The translations under genes were made by a program, and so were the position numbers. Below, in pieces: positions 47,811 through 60,099 of a stretch of DNA of 64,000 bases (within the stretch, counting starts at the first letter, position 1; each line of letters starts with the position of its first letter). The notes beneath the pieces are model-generated. The model was given only the letters and a program-made list of their open reading frames with translations, made no database searches and was not told the DNA's origin. The stretch is taken from contig CM048554.1 of NCBI GenBank assembly GCA_026413225.1, positions 55,449,463 through 55,513,462 of the forward strand. Direction: 5' to 3'. This stretch comes from Otis tarda. Lineage: Eukaryota; Chordata; Aves; Otidiformes; Otididae.

Positions 47811-50039
47811 GGGGTTTTAACCTTGAGTAGTGGCTGAGGCAGCTGTTCCCTGACTCTGATCAGCCGACGCAGCTGCTTGAAAAGGTTGGGAGCAGTGCGT
47901 TATATGCCTCCAAATCCAACCAACTACTCTACAAATCATTTTATTAGTGTTCAGATTCTGCCTCATCTTTCAAGCTGGTCTTACAGAGCTTCCTCTGAAT
48001 TGCAGTGTCTGATGGATTATGAAGGCTATGATCCAATATCCTGACTTTATTTGCAACTTGATAGCAGCACTATAACTTCCTTCAAAGTAACTGGGAGGAT
48101 GGAAATAAAGCAATCCAAAATGTTAAATAAATATCAGTGGTAGAATGCAAAATAGGAAAGTGCATGCAGGAAGATTAAGGAAGATGGATGGCTCAAGCTT
48201 TCACTGTGAGTGGCTGCTCCACAGGCACTGGGTACTGCCTTCTTGATTATGATAGAAAAATCCTGGTATGACTAAATTGTCCAGGACTGTGAGTCCTGTA
48301 AAATGTAACTTGATCAAGTAGTTCCATGGGCCTGAATACAACTACTGGGTAGGGCGGACCTATCATTTCATAAAAGTCGCATCTCTCTAGAATCTCACCA
48401 CCCAAAATCACAACCTGTTCCTTCTTTGACAGTGGGAGAGTAATTTTTCCTTCTACAAAGCCTTGCAATATCACTTTTAACAATAGATGTTCTACTCCTT
48501 TCTTTTGGTACATCCTGACCAAACTGGAAAAACTGAACTGAACATGGGTACAGAGACGGAAAAAAAAGATTTATTACATAGTCCTTTACATGGTGTTGTA
48601 TCAATGCACAAGCAAAGTATAACTCCTAATACTTCGTTCTTATGCCAAAGAAAAAAGGGCTCTATATAATTAAAATGAAAATGGCATTGAATTAACACGT
48701 TATTGTGTTGAAGGCCATCATAAAATCTGGGGCTTGCAGAGGGGAGACAAAATCAATTCATCCTTATTATAATTGCAAGGCTATGATCTTGTTTGTTCAG
48801 ATGCTATGGTGATATACTTAAAATTGTCTGTTGGTAAATACAACATACTTTTTTGCATAATATTGGTTTAGTTGTTCCAGGAATTTTTCATCTCCGGGTG
48901 AAATTGCCTGCTAAAGCAATGTTGAAATTGGCCTTGGTCGTGTGGCTTTTTTGAAGCTTTGCCTGATCATTTCCTAATAGATCACAGTAAATTTGTTTTG
49001 TGATCCTATTAAGAAAGAACTGAGGAAACTGAGCATTCATCATTATAAAAACTCCCAGTTTGTCTGAAGGCTCATTCACAAGTGCGAATCTGCCTTGTTA
49101 ATCTTCTGTTTCCTTTACTCTTGCTGGTACCGTTGCTCAAATTTTGCATATCTGCACTTAGCATAATTTAGCGAGTGTAGAGAACAAAAGCCCTGAATCA
49201 ATCAGATGTCACTAAAAAGTCACTTCTGATCTTCTGACAACCCTGCCCTGGGGGTGAAGGCTTCAACTCTGTGGAGCCTCTAGTGGCAAAGATGGTTTGA
49301 CTTGTCACCATGTCCCCTCATTCCTGCCTGCATCCTTCTGGCCCTCACCGTACTAGTATCAGCATGCTTATTTGAGGGACTTATCTTGGAAGACAAATTG
49401 GTGAAGTGGGCAGGGCTTAAAAAAAAATACATTCCTCAAACTGCTTAAGTATCTGTGCTGTTCTTTGGGTATGATCCAGTTTAGGCTGCAACCCTGCGCA
49501 CATTCACATCAGTACAAGGAGGGGAAGGTAAACCAGGAGGATGGGAAAAACACCAAGGGAAGGAATGAGGTGTCCTTGAGGGAAAAAAAAGGACAAAATT
49601 GTGTCTGGATGAAATGCAGCATGGGATCACATGCTGGCTTGCTGCTGAGGAGACGAGATCCTGTGAAAAAATCGGTAACCTGGCTCAAGCTAGGGCATTG
49701 CTGTGGGAGTGTGTGCGCTCTGCTTCATCTTGATTGAGGAGGATGGCTGGTTAGCCGAGAAACGTGATCTCAACTACTAAAATTGTTGGCAGGGAGGAGG
49801 CAGGGAATGTTGGTAAACAGTTTAATCAAAATGAAAAATGAAAGAAAAAGTAAAAATGATGACCCTTTGCATCTTGCTGTTTAGATTCACAAGATGTAGA
49901 AACCAAGGAGCCTTGCTTCTCCCTAGCATCAGCTGAGGCGTTCATCGAGTAGACCCATGTACAGATCTTTGCTTGATTCAGGACAGCAGTTTTGCCCCTG
50001 AGACACCCTTCTGCCAGGTTGCAGAATGTATTTTAGCAT

Positions 50040-50058
50040 TCCCTCCCTCCCTCCCTCC
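50040..50058. repeat. (TCCC)n microsatellite
   Basis: Nearly five uninterrupted tccc units. Confidence 0.9.
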
Positions 50059-50389
50059 TAAAGCAGTAGAATTTAACCTAAAGTAATTCTGTATTGATTG
50101 AAATGGAGGGCGGGTGTAAAGCTGCCCCAGTAGCTGGGTTGTGACCCAGGCCCCTGGGCCTTCCCGGCCCTGTCTGAGCCAGGCAGGGTGGGGACTGCAG
50201 CCTGCCTTGTCTGAGAGCCCTCACCAGCGGGATACAAATTACGTAGGGAGGTCATGCTGACTGGAGCGCTCTTTCTCATGGTAAACCCATTATTTGACCC
50301 CAGAAAGACTCCTGCCATTTGCTCATCTTTTTCTTTTTTTTTTTTCTTTCCTTGCCAAACTATGAAAATACAGATTGAACAGATTAAAT

Positions 50390-50740
50390 GATGTTGCTCT
50401 TAAATTGACTCCATGTAAGTTTTAGTCTGAGATTGTATAATGTCACAAAGTTACTGTATTGGCCCAGTACAGTTTAAAATGTGTTTGAGGCATTTTATCT
50501 TATCCAATATAATATGTATGATAAAGCACTACAAAAAGCAATATAGGCCATATTAAGTAAATTAAGCACTTTTAGGTGACAAGTTATTGTATAAAGGGAG
50601 TGTTTCTACACAAGATTCCGTGGAAACTGCTTGTTACCTGATATTGTTGTATTGGAGAAATTGTAAAATAATTGCAAAATTTGCAAATGAGATGAACAGC
50701 GAGGTAAGGTAAACAGCAAGCTTAATGCTCCTGATGCATG
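50390..50740. promoter_or_regulatory. Candidate conserved non-coding block
   Basis: An AT-rich, non-repetitive block with a palindromic octamer-like site ATTTGCAAAT (50679-50688), a near-CArG box CCATATTAAG (50548-50557) and several TTAAG/TAAAT motifs. No coding frame crosses it. Conservation is untested. Confidence 0.2.
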
Positions 50741-52027
50741 AACTAGATTCAAGAAGTAGCAAGGTAAGCTCTGTTAAGCAATGTGTATTGTAACACAGCC
50801 AGGCATAAAGTCTACTAAAGAAACAGGGCCACGTCTCATCATCCCATGTAAGATGAGGATGGAATATTTTGGAAAGCCATGGTCTTGAAATGGAGATTTC
50901 ACCTTTAGGGTCCTATCCTTTGGAGCATTTCTGCTTTTTATTATTGGTGGGCGCTCAGCACAGCTAAGCTTCAGAGCATTTGTGAAGACCTCAGCATGGA
51001 TTGAGTTGTCTGACTTTGAATGCTGTGTTTGACTTTTTACTCTGGTGAAGTCGCTGTGATGAGCCAAATGTGAGCAGGGCGTATTGCTGACACTGCTTCT
51101 GTGGACAGTAGGAGTTGAGCAAAACATAACGTGCATATTTATTTTGTTCATTTAACATGCAACAAATAATTTAAATAAATTAAAATGCTAACCCCTTAAT
51201 GGCAAATCAATGAATCACTTAATGACAATAGGTTCTCCTGTACCTTTTTGTGTCTGCATTACTGCTGCATTAGATCAGATGACTTTTATTGTGATGGATA
51301 TGAGCTGAATTCATTTAGCAACAGGACAACCAGCAATTTCTTACTGTGAGAGCCTCAGTGTTTCTGTCAGGGACCTTGATTCAGGGAAACATGACGGTTC
51401 AAGGTAGCATTTGATTTCCGTACTTCAAGCTTCTGTGGAAGTACATTTTAGAAGGACAGCTGAGGTTGTGTATGGGCCCAGTGTGCAGAGTGCTACACAA
51501 ACCCAGGGAAAACGAATTGCTGACATCCCAGACAAATTCTTGTTTTCTGAGTATTTTTGTTATCTGGAAAAGAAGGGCCTGGATGAGTGTTTTTCCCTGT
51601 TACTACAAAACTAACTGTTCAATAATTACAAAATTACTAAGTTCAGAATAAAAAAAAATTGGACAGCTGATTTTACTTGCAAATTAGTCCTCTTCACAGG
51701 AAGTTAAAATGATTTATTTGCAAAAATGGCCTGATCTTAGAATTAACTGAAGATATTTAGTTCCTATTTTAAGACTGTATGAGATTGATACCCTACCTTA
51801 CCCTAAGGAAACAAAGGCCCCCACAACATTTGTTGCCGTAATCCCGAACAAAATTCCCAGGAAATTCTTCCATCACAAGAGACAGTTTAATTGAGCTAGG
51901 TGTTTCACAGCCTCTCCAATTTTTCTATTACAAAGATTCTACTATCATCATACATTTTATTAGGAGTGATCTTTTGTTTATAATGTACCACATCGCCATT
52001 TGCATGAGATACAGTGTTCATCCAAGA

Positions 52028-52085
52028 GGCTTGAACCAGAGACAATAGGACTGAAGAGCCAGGCCTTTACATTAGCTACAGATCA
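52028..52085 (-). repeat. Ancient tRNA-derived SINE-like relic
   Basis: The plus strand reads 'gcttgaaccagagacaatag', then 'agccaggcctttacattagc', then 'tacag'. This is the antisense layout of a tRNA-like head (gaacc...ctgaag...ccaggc..ttac..ttagctac). A pol III B-box remnant (ttgaacc) is visible. Strongly decayed. Confidence 0.35.
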
Positions 52086-55009
52086 TGTTTCGGCATGGAG
52101 AAGTAGCAGGTTCTTCAAGTTGCTCTGACCAGCTTCTAGAGAGGCATCATCGTGTGCACTAGGCCCTATATCCTGCATCTTGGACTGATGTTCAGGGCAT
52201 ATCTGCATGGATGGATTTAGACATCCTGGAGCTTGCTTTTGCCTGTATTTGGCGTGGTCTTAGTGCAGCAGTGTTACAAATCTGATGTGTCCCATGGAGA
52301 AGGCATCCTCTGAAAGAGTACGCTGTTGCCTCCTGTAATGCTGGGTAAGAGTGCAGACGTGCACAGTTATTGTGGAGTGGCTAATGCATTGTAAATCCAC
52401 ATGCTAGTTTATCTTGTCATAATAAATTTAAGGGTCTGGCTAGACAGGTGTATTAAGTGACTTTTGGGTAAGAGCTGTTGTAGTATGTATAAGGACATTT
52501 GTCTATGTTAAAAATCCTGCATGAAATTTAGACCATAGTACCTAACGTAAATTTACAGCAGTGGGACTTTGATGTAACATTTTACTTGCATCTGAATCCT
52601 TAGAGAGGTGAATTTCTGCTGTGAGATAGGCTGATATTTACTAAACTTGCTTTTCATTTGTCTCTGGCACATTGCAAGCCATTTAAAAGACATGCCTTTT
52701 GCATTTCTGAGCACAGGAGTGAGTGCTGCAGCTTCATGCATTATTGAAGAGTGTGGCCTCAGCTCGTACAATATAGCAGGGATCCCAATGATTGGCAGAC
52801 ACAAGCTTTTTGTACGCACACAGGCAGGTCAAAAATGAGGTTCCAGAGAGCCACAAGAGTGAAAGGACTGAAAGCAAATGCAGAACATAAATAAAAACTT
52901 GTGCTTATGCAAAAAATGAACAAATCACTTTTACTGGGGAGGCAGCAGATGGAAATACTGGGCTTTAGAAGTCCAGATGACCTCTAAGTCCTTTATTTTG
53001 TGATAATCTCAGCTGGCCAAGCACTCTCTCTCAATTTCTTCTCTAGAAGCTATTTTGCACTGTGTACAGCTATTGAATATTCTCTGAAGCAGAACCTCAG
53101 TAACCCATTTCCTGGTTGAATGCTCTCACCTGAAGGTCATATCTAGTCATCCATTCCCTTCACCTGACCTGTATCATAATGAAGAAAAGCCTGTAAAGTT
53201 ATTTAATAGGCAAAAGAAATGCTTTAGTGTGGGAGAATTGAAGTGCTTGGTCCCTTTAGGTGATCAGGAAAAGATCAAGGAGTCAATTTGGGAGACTTCA
53301 TGTCCTGTTTTTTCTCCTTCTGACAGCAGCTATGGATGTTAATCCAGTAGAGCAGAGTAGGAAAAGGACCTGCATGTGCAAAGTGACAAATCCCAACTTG
53401 GAGCACAGATTTCTATCAAGGGGAAGGGGGTAATGAAGAGTAGACAAAGTGTAATAGCAAGTCCTCCCCCAGCCAACACCTTCAGGTCAAGTCTGGATGC
53501 CTTTTCTGGAAGTTCTGTTTTAAACAGGAGAGATGGGGCTTAATGAAGATGCTACTGGGTGAAATGTAAGGACCATTGCTATGAAAGAGCTCAGATTAGA
53601 TCTAAAGCTGTGTCAATGAATTTATGATGAGGCTTGCTTCCAGGTGATGGCAGGAATTATTTCATGTCAGGCAAGTGTGCGCATTTGAGATTTTGGAAGT
53701 CTTCTGTTTTCCTGAGCAGGACACCCTGAAGATTTTCAAAATTTTGTTTTTCTCTTCCCATTAAAAACAAACAGACAAAAAAAACCCCATCCAAAATCAG
53801 GAGAATTGACTCTGGTCTACCTCATGGGCTAGGCCAACTTCTTTCCTTCTCAAAGGTCCTCCAGATCCAAGTTCTCTCATGAGCTTCCTTGTTCCTGTGC
53901 CTTGGCTTTAGCACCTGTACAGCCACATCCTTTAGTGTCCACTCATTTGCTGGCACATAACGTTCCCTGGGTTTGTGGTAACACAGGGGTCACTGCAAAT
54001 TCTCTTCATATCTCTGTCTGTTTGTCTTTACGTGTGTTAATGCTAATTGGGCCTGGAAAAATACTGCCTACATGCATGCTGTTGTAAAGCTATGAAATAT
54101 TAATAAGAAGATTGGCATGTCAGTGGAGTTGTGACCTAAGTTAAGCCAGTAATATAATTTTAAGACTCTGGTAAATATACCAGTAGCTTTTGTTATCTGC
54201 TTTGTTTTTTTCAAGTGTTAGTTCTACACATATATGAGATGAGTAAGACAGACTTTTTGTTTAAGAGATGCTAAATTATTTCCATAAATCTTACATTGTT
54301 GGCTGTTTAAATTATTATGAGCCAAGGTTCCTGGCACTAAAGGCTACACACTACAATGAAACTTGTTCATATTTTCTGCGTTTATGCATTTAAATTATGG
54401 TAGGGTACTTTCTTTCTCTTCTGTCTCATGCTTTTTTCCCTCAGAGCACTCCACTATGGATATTCACAGATGGGCTAATAATAATCACAAGAGTTGCCTA
54501 TTCGTCACCCTGTCATCGGTTGCCAAAGATTCTTTATTTGTGCTGTTAAAAACACACAAATAAAAAAACACCTTTTATAGCTATTTGGTCCTCCTTGAAG
54601 GCCTGTTTAGTTTCCAGACAGAAAATGAAAAATTAAGTATTTATTCCCTAAAAAGAATGAAGAATGAGAAAGAAGCTTTCCTACTTAATTGTAGCTGATC
54701 TAGGTCTGCTTTCTCCAGTCCTGCCAACACACACCACTTGTGCAATGTGTTCCCTTTCTTTATCCAAAGGTAGGATATGAGCGAAGTTGAGATCATAACC
54801 AAGCAATGAAGAACAAGTAACATAGTGTGCTACCAGTTTGACAATAGCTTTATCCGCATCACCTATGTGTTACAGAATCTTCTCATTTTGAGCTTTTGTT
54901 AAGCAGAACTTTTTCCTACTTTTGTCATTCAGGTGGCTTTGCTTTTCTTCCTCACACGTTTCCAGCAATTTGTCTCCCACCTTCACCATTGGAACAACCA
55001 CTTGCATAT

Positions 55010-55344
55010 CCAATATCTAAAGGGGGCCTACACAAAAGACGGGGAAAAACTCTTCAGTAGGGCTTGTTGTGACAGGACTAGGGGTAGTGGTTTTAAAATA
55101 GAGGGAGGTAGATTTAGATTAGATATTAGGAAGAAATTGTTTACAGTGAGGCTGGTGGAACACTGGAACAGGTTGCCCAGAGAGGTGGTGGATGCCCCAT
55201 CCCTGGAAACATTCAAGGCCAAGTTGGACGGTGCTCTGAGCAAGCTGATCTGGTTGGAGATGTCCCTGCTTCTTGCAGGGGGCTTGGGCCTGCATGACCT
55301 TTAAAGGTCCCTTCCAACCCTAACGAGTCTATGATTCTATGATA
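55010..55344 (+). mobile_element. CR1 LINE 3' end
   Basis: A 5'-truncated CR1 starting near 'caatatctaaagggggccta' and ending 'tctatgattctatgat' at 55344. The frame 54933-55304 is fused by chance to upstream unique sequence. From about residue 28 it is CR1: [49 protein letters not shown], then AKLDGALSKLIW. Unlike the copies at 11.9 and 36.3 kb, this segment has no frameshift or codon loss, suggesting a somewhat younger insertion. Confidence 0.95.
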
Positions 55345-55644
55345 ATGTAGCAGCCATTTCCCAGTATAAGGGAACAGTGTACCCAGCCATTGCAAGACAA
55401 GGTGTAATGATGCAAATAAAATCATTGGTAGAACTTAACTATGTAGCCCCAGGCAGTACTCCCAAGCAGGACCTACCTGGCAGCCTGTGCTTCACATCCT
55501 AGTTTTGTCAAAAATATCCTGAGAACTTTTCACTGATTAGAAGTCATAGAAACTCTTGCTCTCACCCCCTCTGAGTAGCACTGATTTGTGTAGCACCAGA
55601 CTCGTACCCATTCGCTGAGCCAGGGTATTAGCTTAGCAAGTGTC
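55345..55644. other. Unique spacer between two same-strand CR1 copies
   Basis: No gene or repeat was recognised in these 300 bp. Confidence 0.6.
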
Positions 55645-56029
55645 TTCAAGAGTTTAGTCTAGAGAAGAGGAGGCTGAGGGGAGACCTCATTGCTCTCTAC
55701 AGCTACCTGAAAGGAGGTTGTAGGAAGGTGAGTGTTGGTCTCTTTTCCCAAATAACTTGTGATAGGACAAGAGGAAATGGCCTCAAGTTGTGGCAGGAGA
55801 GGTTTAGGTTAGATACTAGGAAACATTTCTTTACTGAAAGAGTGATCAGGCACTGGAACAGGCTGCCCAAGGTAGTGGTAGAGTCACCATCCCTGGAGGT
55901 GTTCAAAGAATGTGTAGATGTGGCACTCCAGGTTATGGTTTAGGAGGCATGGTGGTGTTAGGTTGATGGTTGAACTTGATGATCTTGGAGGTCTCTTCTG
56001 ACCTCATAGATTCTATGATTCTATGATTC
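55645..56029 (+). mobile_element. CR1 LINE 3' end, divergent subfamily
   Basis: Starts near 'gtcttcaagagtttagtcta' (equivalent to ...LFSLEKRRL) and ends in 'attctatgattctatgattc'. Distinctive differences from the other copies include [20 protein letters not shown] sequence, [37 protein letters not shown] and a 3' UTR with 'ggttgatggttgaacttgat'. This 3' UTR is typical of another CR1 group. The coding part is interrupted near 55728 by frame changes. Confidence 0.92.
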
Positions 56030-57718
56030 AAAAGCACCTGTGCAGGAGTACCCAGTCCCCTCCCTACCAACACATGTCTGGCTTTGTCTGGAGCACAAAG
56101 AAACCTTTTGGGGCAGGGAATGTATTTCTCTGTGTGTGCAGGCAGAGCATAGAAAAATGAAGCGGGCCTTGGCTGGAGATGATAGGTCAGGTCACAACAG
56201 AAATTGGGAATGCTTATAGTGGCAACCAGTATTATTCTCCTTCTCTGTGGCTGGACATCATACAAAGCTTCAAAGTTTTTCCACAGTGCCATCTTCTAGG
56301 ATCCTGATAAATTATGTACGCTTGCTGGAGTTGGCTATCTGATACTCTCCATTCTAGTGCTCTCTTTTACAAAATTACTTCCTCTGGGAGCTTCTAGTAT
56401 TGGAAGAAATGGCCAAGATGAAGTGGGAGCTAGCTAATTGGTAGACATATGCTACCTAAGCATTAAGTAAAGTAATCCTACTTTATACTGTTTTTCTGAG
56501 ATCTTGCTTCTGTTACCTAACCTTGCTGCTACGTCTCCAGCTGGAAGACAGAGCATAGCTTAATGAAGATGCACTTTTCCCATGTTTTACAATTGATCAC
56601 TGGTTATAATAAATATATACAGCACATTTTCTGAGTTCTGTCCCTGTTACAGTCTGCTGTTTGCACTCACACTAATGCAGCAATTTCACTTTGGGTTTGA
56701 TGTGTGCAAGTGATAAAAGCTGTTAATTTTTCCCTGGAGTAGCTGACAGGCTCTTTCATAATTTGTGTGTCCCTTATTGGCATTGGCTCATTTGAGGTCC
56801 AGGACAAGTGGTACTTCAGCTTCTGCCAGAGGCATAATATTATTTACTCTGAGCAGTGGAGAATTTTGCTAAATGTAATGTCACCAAGGGTGGAGCTGAG
56901 AATCCACAGAATTATAAAATCTAATCACCAGAGTTATCGACCCTGAGAAGCAAAAGAAGTCAGAAGACAGGTTGTCACCCTCCATCTTACACATGAAAGA
57001 ACCAGCAGGCAAATGTGGAGCACAGTCCTGTAGACTTAATCCTGAACTGTCTCTGTTGCACACGACTGAAAAGCACCAGAGATCATGAGCAGCTGTACTG
57101 GGGCTGCCCCCCCAGACCAGGGGACGCCCAGCAGACTGTGGCTTCTACTGAAATGGTGGACCCTAATGTAGACTGTAAACTGTCCTCATGCAAGGTTTTG
57201 AGTATGATATTTCTGAAGTGTCATAACAGACATTACTTTTTTTTGGTGTTGCCTTCTACTGTATTATGAAAGTTCAAAAGACCTAAAAAATGAGGTGACT
57301 GGTTTTCTGAGGACGAAAAAACTACGGTTTCTTTCGTGGCTGTTAGTCACAGTTGTTCTGTTGGACATGGTTAATATGTTCAGTAATAACAGACAAACTG
57401 CTGATTAGTCCTGTGGTGGTTGTCCTTGGTATATATTTGCTTTTAACATTCAGGATAATCTTAAGCATGTTTTAAATGTCAGGAGAGGAAGTACCATGAA
57501 ACACCAAGCACCAAGACAGTTCATCTCCTGTTTAACTCTTTTGTTAATTTCAGATGCTTTCATCCTACTATAATAATCCTTTTCTTCACCTCATCCTGTG
57601 TTTCTATCCATCAGGAAGCACCTTTGCTTAGCAACAACTGTTTTTCTATATTTGAAATTTCAGGTCTTGGGCATTTTTTGTGAGCTGCCCTGTGTGGGCA
57701 CAGTACTGAGTGTGTGTC

Positions 57719-57740
57719 CACGTGTGTGTGTGCATGTATG
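57719..57740. promoter_or_regulatory. Alternating Y-R tract with CACGTG E-box
   Basis: Twenty-two alternating pyrimidine-purine bases beginning CACGTG and continuing TGTGTGTGCATGTATG. Together with 41276-41295 this is the second Z-DNA-prone tract here that embeds a canonical E-box. Confidence 0.4.
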
Positions 57741-59323
57741 AGCTGCTCTAGTTCATGGAGACACTCAAATGTGCATAACTCAATGCTGGTCCTATAGCAA
57801 AGGTTGCAGTAGTTTGTACTGGCCAGTAGTTGCAAGGCTTCCCCAAACCTCAAGTTGGGCTAAGGAATCACTGAAGAGTTACTGATCACAGTGCAGGATT
57901 TACCACCCAGCTAAATATCAGTGTAATGTGCTTTACTGCTTCTTGGCCTGCTGTTCTTCTCCTCCAGCTTCTTTCTCCATGCTTTCCCTTCTGTCTTTTT
58001 AAGAAACCTGGGTTTTTATTCTTCCTTGCTGATCTCCAGCTCCTAAAATACCATCTGGAAAAAGGCTGCAATGGATTTTATATTATTACAGAGCCTTGTT
58101 TATGAAAGCCTATGCTGTAAAGATGCATATTCTCTACTGAAGAAACGTGTGTGCCAGGGACAGGATTGGTGTCTGTTGCGTGAGCAAGGCTGAGCAGAGT
58201 TGAGGTTTGCTTTATTAGCAATAAACTAACATTTCTGTAGTTTTAATATTGTACAATCTGTGATACTTGAAGTCATATTACCCTTTAAGTCTTAAGTTTA
58301 AAGGTTCAAGTGTAGGAGATATTTTGTGTGCTAGAAAGAAACTGACTCCTCACTATTCTAGCTTTAATGGTAAATAAGACTTCTAGCTTTGAACTGGGGA
58401 GGGGGGATGTATTAAAGCCATCATAGTCTTGCAACAATTCTGAATGACCAGAGCAGAAAACAATGTGAGAGTCTCAGGCACCAGCAATATTCCAGTATCC
58501 ACAATATTCATCTAGGCCTGTGCGTGTCTCCCCAGGGTGGAAGTGGTGGTGCTGTGCTGGAGGCTCCCTTGCTTGCCCGGGCAGAGCGATGGAAGAGAGC
58601 TCCCATCCTCGTGGGCTGGGCAGAGAAAGTGCGGATTGCAACAGTGCATAGGGAAGGGGGGATCATGCTTTGGGAGCCAGAGAGAAGGAAGAGTAGTCTC
58701 AACTGTATTGCAAGCCCCTGCCAGCAGTAGGTTCCAGGCCTCTAGTGGGATCAGATTGACTGGAAGCAGAAGAGTAAGAAAGAGAATTGCATCTTCCTGC
58801 AGCCGCTCCAAAATCCTTATCCTTCTTTGCCAAGAGGTAGATCATGTTGTGTTCAGCCCATTAGTTGTTTTTCGTTGTGATTCTCATTGTGTGTTCAGGG
58901 ATATTTGCAAGGGAGAATAGCTTCTGTATCATTGCTTTTTAGGTACGCTTCAGTGGAATTGAGACAGAATTTCTCGACTTACTCTACAGCAGTATGTTTA
59001 TGGCATAAGTAGTGAAGAAATGCCTGTGAGACACTATTATACTTACCTTCCAGATGATGGATTGGTTATTCCAGCCATAAGGCCCATTGAAGGGAGATCA
59101 GAAGATAATTGACTGTCAAGCTTTTGAGCAATGTTAAGGTCAATTGCTGCAGAGGTCAGTTTATTTGAACAATGGGCCCGTTTACAAAGGGTTACAGAAT
59201 GCTAATAATAATTCTTGCTTTAATGGAAGCTCTCAACATTGTCAAGGGAGAATTAACTTTTAAATGTTAAACTTAAATATCTTTTTGAAATCTGAAGGCT
59301 CTTGGACAGGGAACACAGCTTCA

Positions 59324-59341
59324 TTTTTTTTTTTTTTTTTT
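59324..59341. repeat. Poly-T tract (T18)
   Basis: The longest homopolymer in the window. No retroelement body was recognised on either side. Confidence 0.9.
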
Positions 59342-59584
59342 ACATTGAGATGAATGCAAAAGATCCTCTCTGGAAAATGCCAAAAGTCAATGCTTTTGTT
59401 TTATCCCCAAAATAATTAATTTTTACCTCCCATCAGTCAGCTGAATTCCTGGTGTGTGGATGTGTATTACGTGCATATATGTATTCTTATGTTTTTTTTT
59501 CAAATTTCTCAAGGCTTGAGAAAATGACTTGGTAGGCGTACATGGAAACATGACTGAGGGAGGTATCAGGAGTGGATTAATATT

Positions 59585-59599
59585 GGGGGGGAGGGGGGG
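59585..59599 (+). repeat. G7-A-G7 run
   Basis: Two seven-G runs separated by one A. This is a potential intermolecular or compact G-quadruplex former, and error-prone in sequencing. Confidence 0.85.
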
Positions 59600-60099
59600 A
59601 ATCTTACATTATTGGTAAGCAGAAGAGAAATTAAACTACCCAGGTTCCTGAGGCTTCTATCCTGAATAACAATCGAGTCTGAGGCTCAGGAAGCTACTGG
59701 TCAGGCTCTGGAACAGACTGGAACAGCTGTGCTCAGAATAAAACCTTTTTTTTTTTTCCATGGGGTTCACTGTAGCTTAAAAAAAAAGGCGGGGGGTGGG
59801 GAGAGAAAGAGATAATTCCTTAACTGATCTGTTCATTTTGTGCCCACTTCATGTACATGTAATTAATGGGAAAGCTGTAAGACCATGGAGAGCCAAGCTG
59901 TTTGCTATGGCATATGTTAGATGATGGATGTACTACCTTTGTGTTTTCAAATCAAGCTTAGTAACAATAAGATTTCTGATAAAAATCTGCAAGATTTTTA
60001 GGTCGATCCATTTGTTGCATTCACAGTTCTTTCTACTGCTTGAAGTCACCAGAAAAAGTTCACAGTCCTGGTTCCAGCAAAATGTTCTAAAGTGCAGAT

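Larger units (their letters stand above)
44855..55009. other. Gene-free unique sequence
   Basis: No gene was recognised. Frames up to 125 codons (50774-51151, minus) show no known domain. The stretch contains a CT tract (45532-45606), a 17-bp tandem duplication (46321-46354) with a related copy of its flank at 47572, and (TCCC)n at 50040-50058. AT-rich candidate conserved blocks lie at 50390-50740 and 51120-51240. Old repeat traces lie at 47747-47810 and 52028-52085. An A-rich patch lies at 53764-53790. Confidence 0.5.
56030..60099. other. Gene-free unique sequence
   Basis: No gene was recognised. The longest frames are 119 codons (55933-56292, minus, partly over CR1) and 127 codons (58537-58920, plus) opposed by 99 codons (58512-58811, minus). 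The latter sit in a GC-richer patch at 58510-58830. The stretch contains a TG tract at 57710-57740, T18 at 59324-59341, G7AG7 at 59585-59599 and T12/A9/G-rich sequence at 59746-59811. Confidence 0.5.

Noticed and set aside
54933..55304. 123-codon plus frame as a host gene
   Set aside because: The C-terminal two thirds are CR1 polymerase; the start is chance fusion with unique sequence.
58512..58920. Overlapping 127-codon (+) and 99-codon (-) frames in a GC-richer patch
   Set aside because: GC-rich composition alone explains the long frames on both strands; no motif seen.
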